A DNA stretch of 5,326 nucleotides from Deltaproteobacteria bacterium (GTDB lineage Bacteria > Desulfobacterota > DSM-4660 > Desulfatiglandales > Desulfatiglandaceae), in assembly GCA_019307645.1 (NCBI GenBank), contig JAFDJF010000639.1:1-5326 (forward strand). The letters are read 5' to 3'. A program made the translations under genes and the position numbers. The notes under the pieces are model-generated. The model saw only the letters and a program-made list of their open reading frames with translations, did not search any database and had not been told where the DNA came from. Every line of letters starts with the position of its first letter. Within the stretch, counting starts at the first letter, position 1. Shown here in pieces: positions 5,168 to 5,326 of this stretch.

Positions 5168-5173
5168 TCCTTT
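5168..5173 (-). promoter_or_regulatory. Ribosome binding site deciding the pilA start (AAAGGA)
   Basis: AAAGGA with an 8-nt spacer to ATG 5159 favours the short 8-residue leader. It abuts or lies inside the alternative frames starting at 5168 and 5183, which have no good site of their own. Confidence 0.7.
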
Positions 5174-5237
5174 CATTTCTCAATAGGGGCGTCTGCCATA
5201 ATCAACAGAACGGTTTGGCTCATATTGCGGTTATATT

Positions 5238-5255
5238 ATGCATCAAACATGCCAA
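5238..5255 (-). promoter_or_regulatory. Sigma-54 (RpoN) promoter of pilA
   Basis: On the - strand the sequence is TTGGCATGTTTGATGCAT. The invariant GG (5253-5252) and GC (5241-5240) are separated by exactly 10 nt, as in the consensus YTGGCACG-N4-TTGCW, with only two mismatches outside the invariant bases. Transcription would start near 5228, giving a leader of about 70 nt before ATG 5159. Sigma-54 with the response regulator PilR drives pilA in Pseudomonas, Myxococcus and Geobacter, so an upstream activator site is expected between about 5270 and the window edge or beyond; I could not identify one. A T-rich tract (A-run at 5270-5277 on the + strand) lies just upstream. Confidence 0.75.
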
Positions 5256-5326
5256 AAACGACTAATTACAAAAAAAAGTGCACCTTCTCCGGTTGTTGTA
5301 TTGTTCAGTTTTCATCTGTCAACCTT

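Overview
The window looks like chromosomal DNA from a Gram-negative bacterium. My best guess is a deltaproteobacterium (Desulfobacterota or Myxococcota grade). The reasons are a Myxococcus-style order of a long type IV pilin followed by an ABC ATPase, an ABC-2 permease and an accessory protein, a sigma-54 promoter in front of the pilin, and dispersed palindromic repeats of a kind I associate with Desulfobacterota. This placement is inference; no marker gene is present.

Layout. At the left edge (+ strand) is the tail of a Phd/YefM-type antitoxin that overlaps a complete RelE/ParE-family toxin, together a type II toxin-antitoxin pair. All remaining genes are on the - strand and read from right to left: pilA-like prepilin (4524-5159), ABC ATPase (3714-4481), ABC-2 permease (2912-3721), a membrane-anchored helical-repeat protein with a pseudopilin-like tail (2076-2915), and a DegT/WbpE-type sugar aminotransferase (440-1630). 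The first four are tightly packed: the gap is 42 nt, then genes overlap by 8 and 4 nt. A good sigma-54 promoter lies about 80 nt upstream of pilA. Together they resemble the pilA-pilG-pilH-pilI cluster of Myxococcus, where the ABC transporter is needed to assemble type IV pili.

Between the helical-repeat gene and the aminotransferase is a 445-bp non-coding stretch almost filled by a 375-bp non-autonomous insertion element. It has long inverted terminal repeats starting GTAA and an 8-bp target duplication, the hallmarks of the IS66 family. A second, 130-bp palindromic element is nested inside it with its own 9-bp duplication. Removing both leaves a gap of only 62 bp, so the aminotransferase was probably once the distal gene of the pilin operon.

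The oddest feature is a pair of perfect, in-frame tandem duplications in two separate genes: 24 bp duplicating the Walker A loop of the ABC ATPase, and 33 bp in the C-terminal part of the aminotransferase. Each is recent or an assembly artefact, and the first should impair the ATPase. I saw no RNA gene, CRISPR array or transposase gene.
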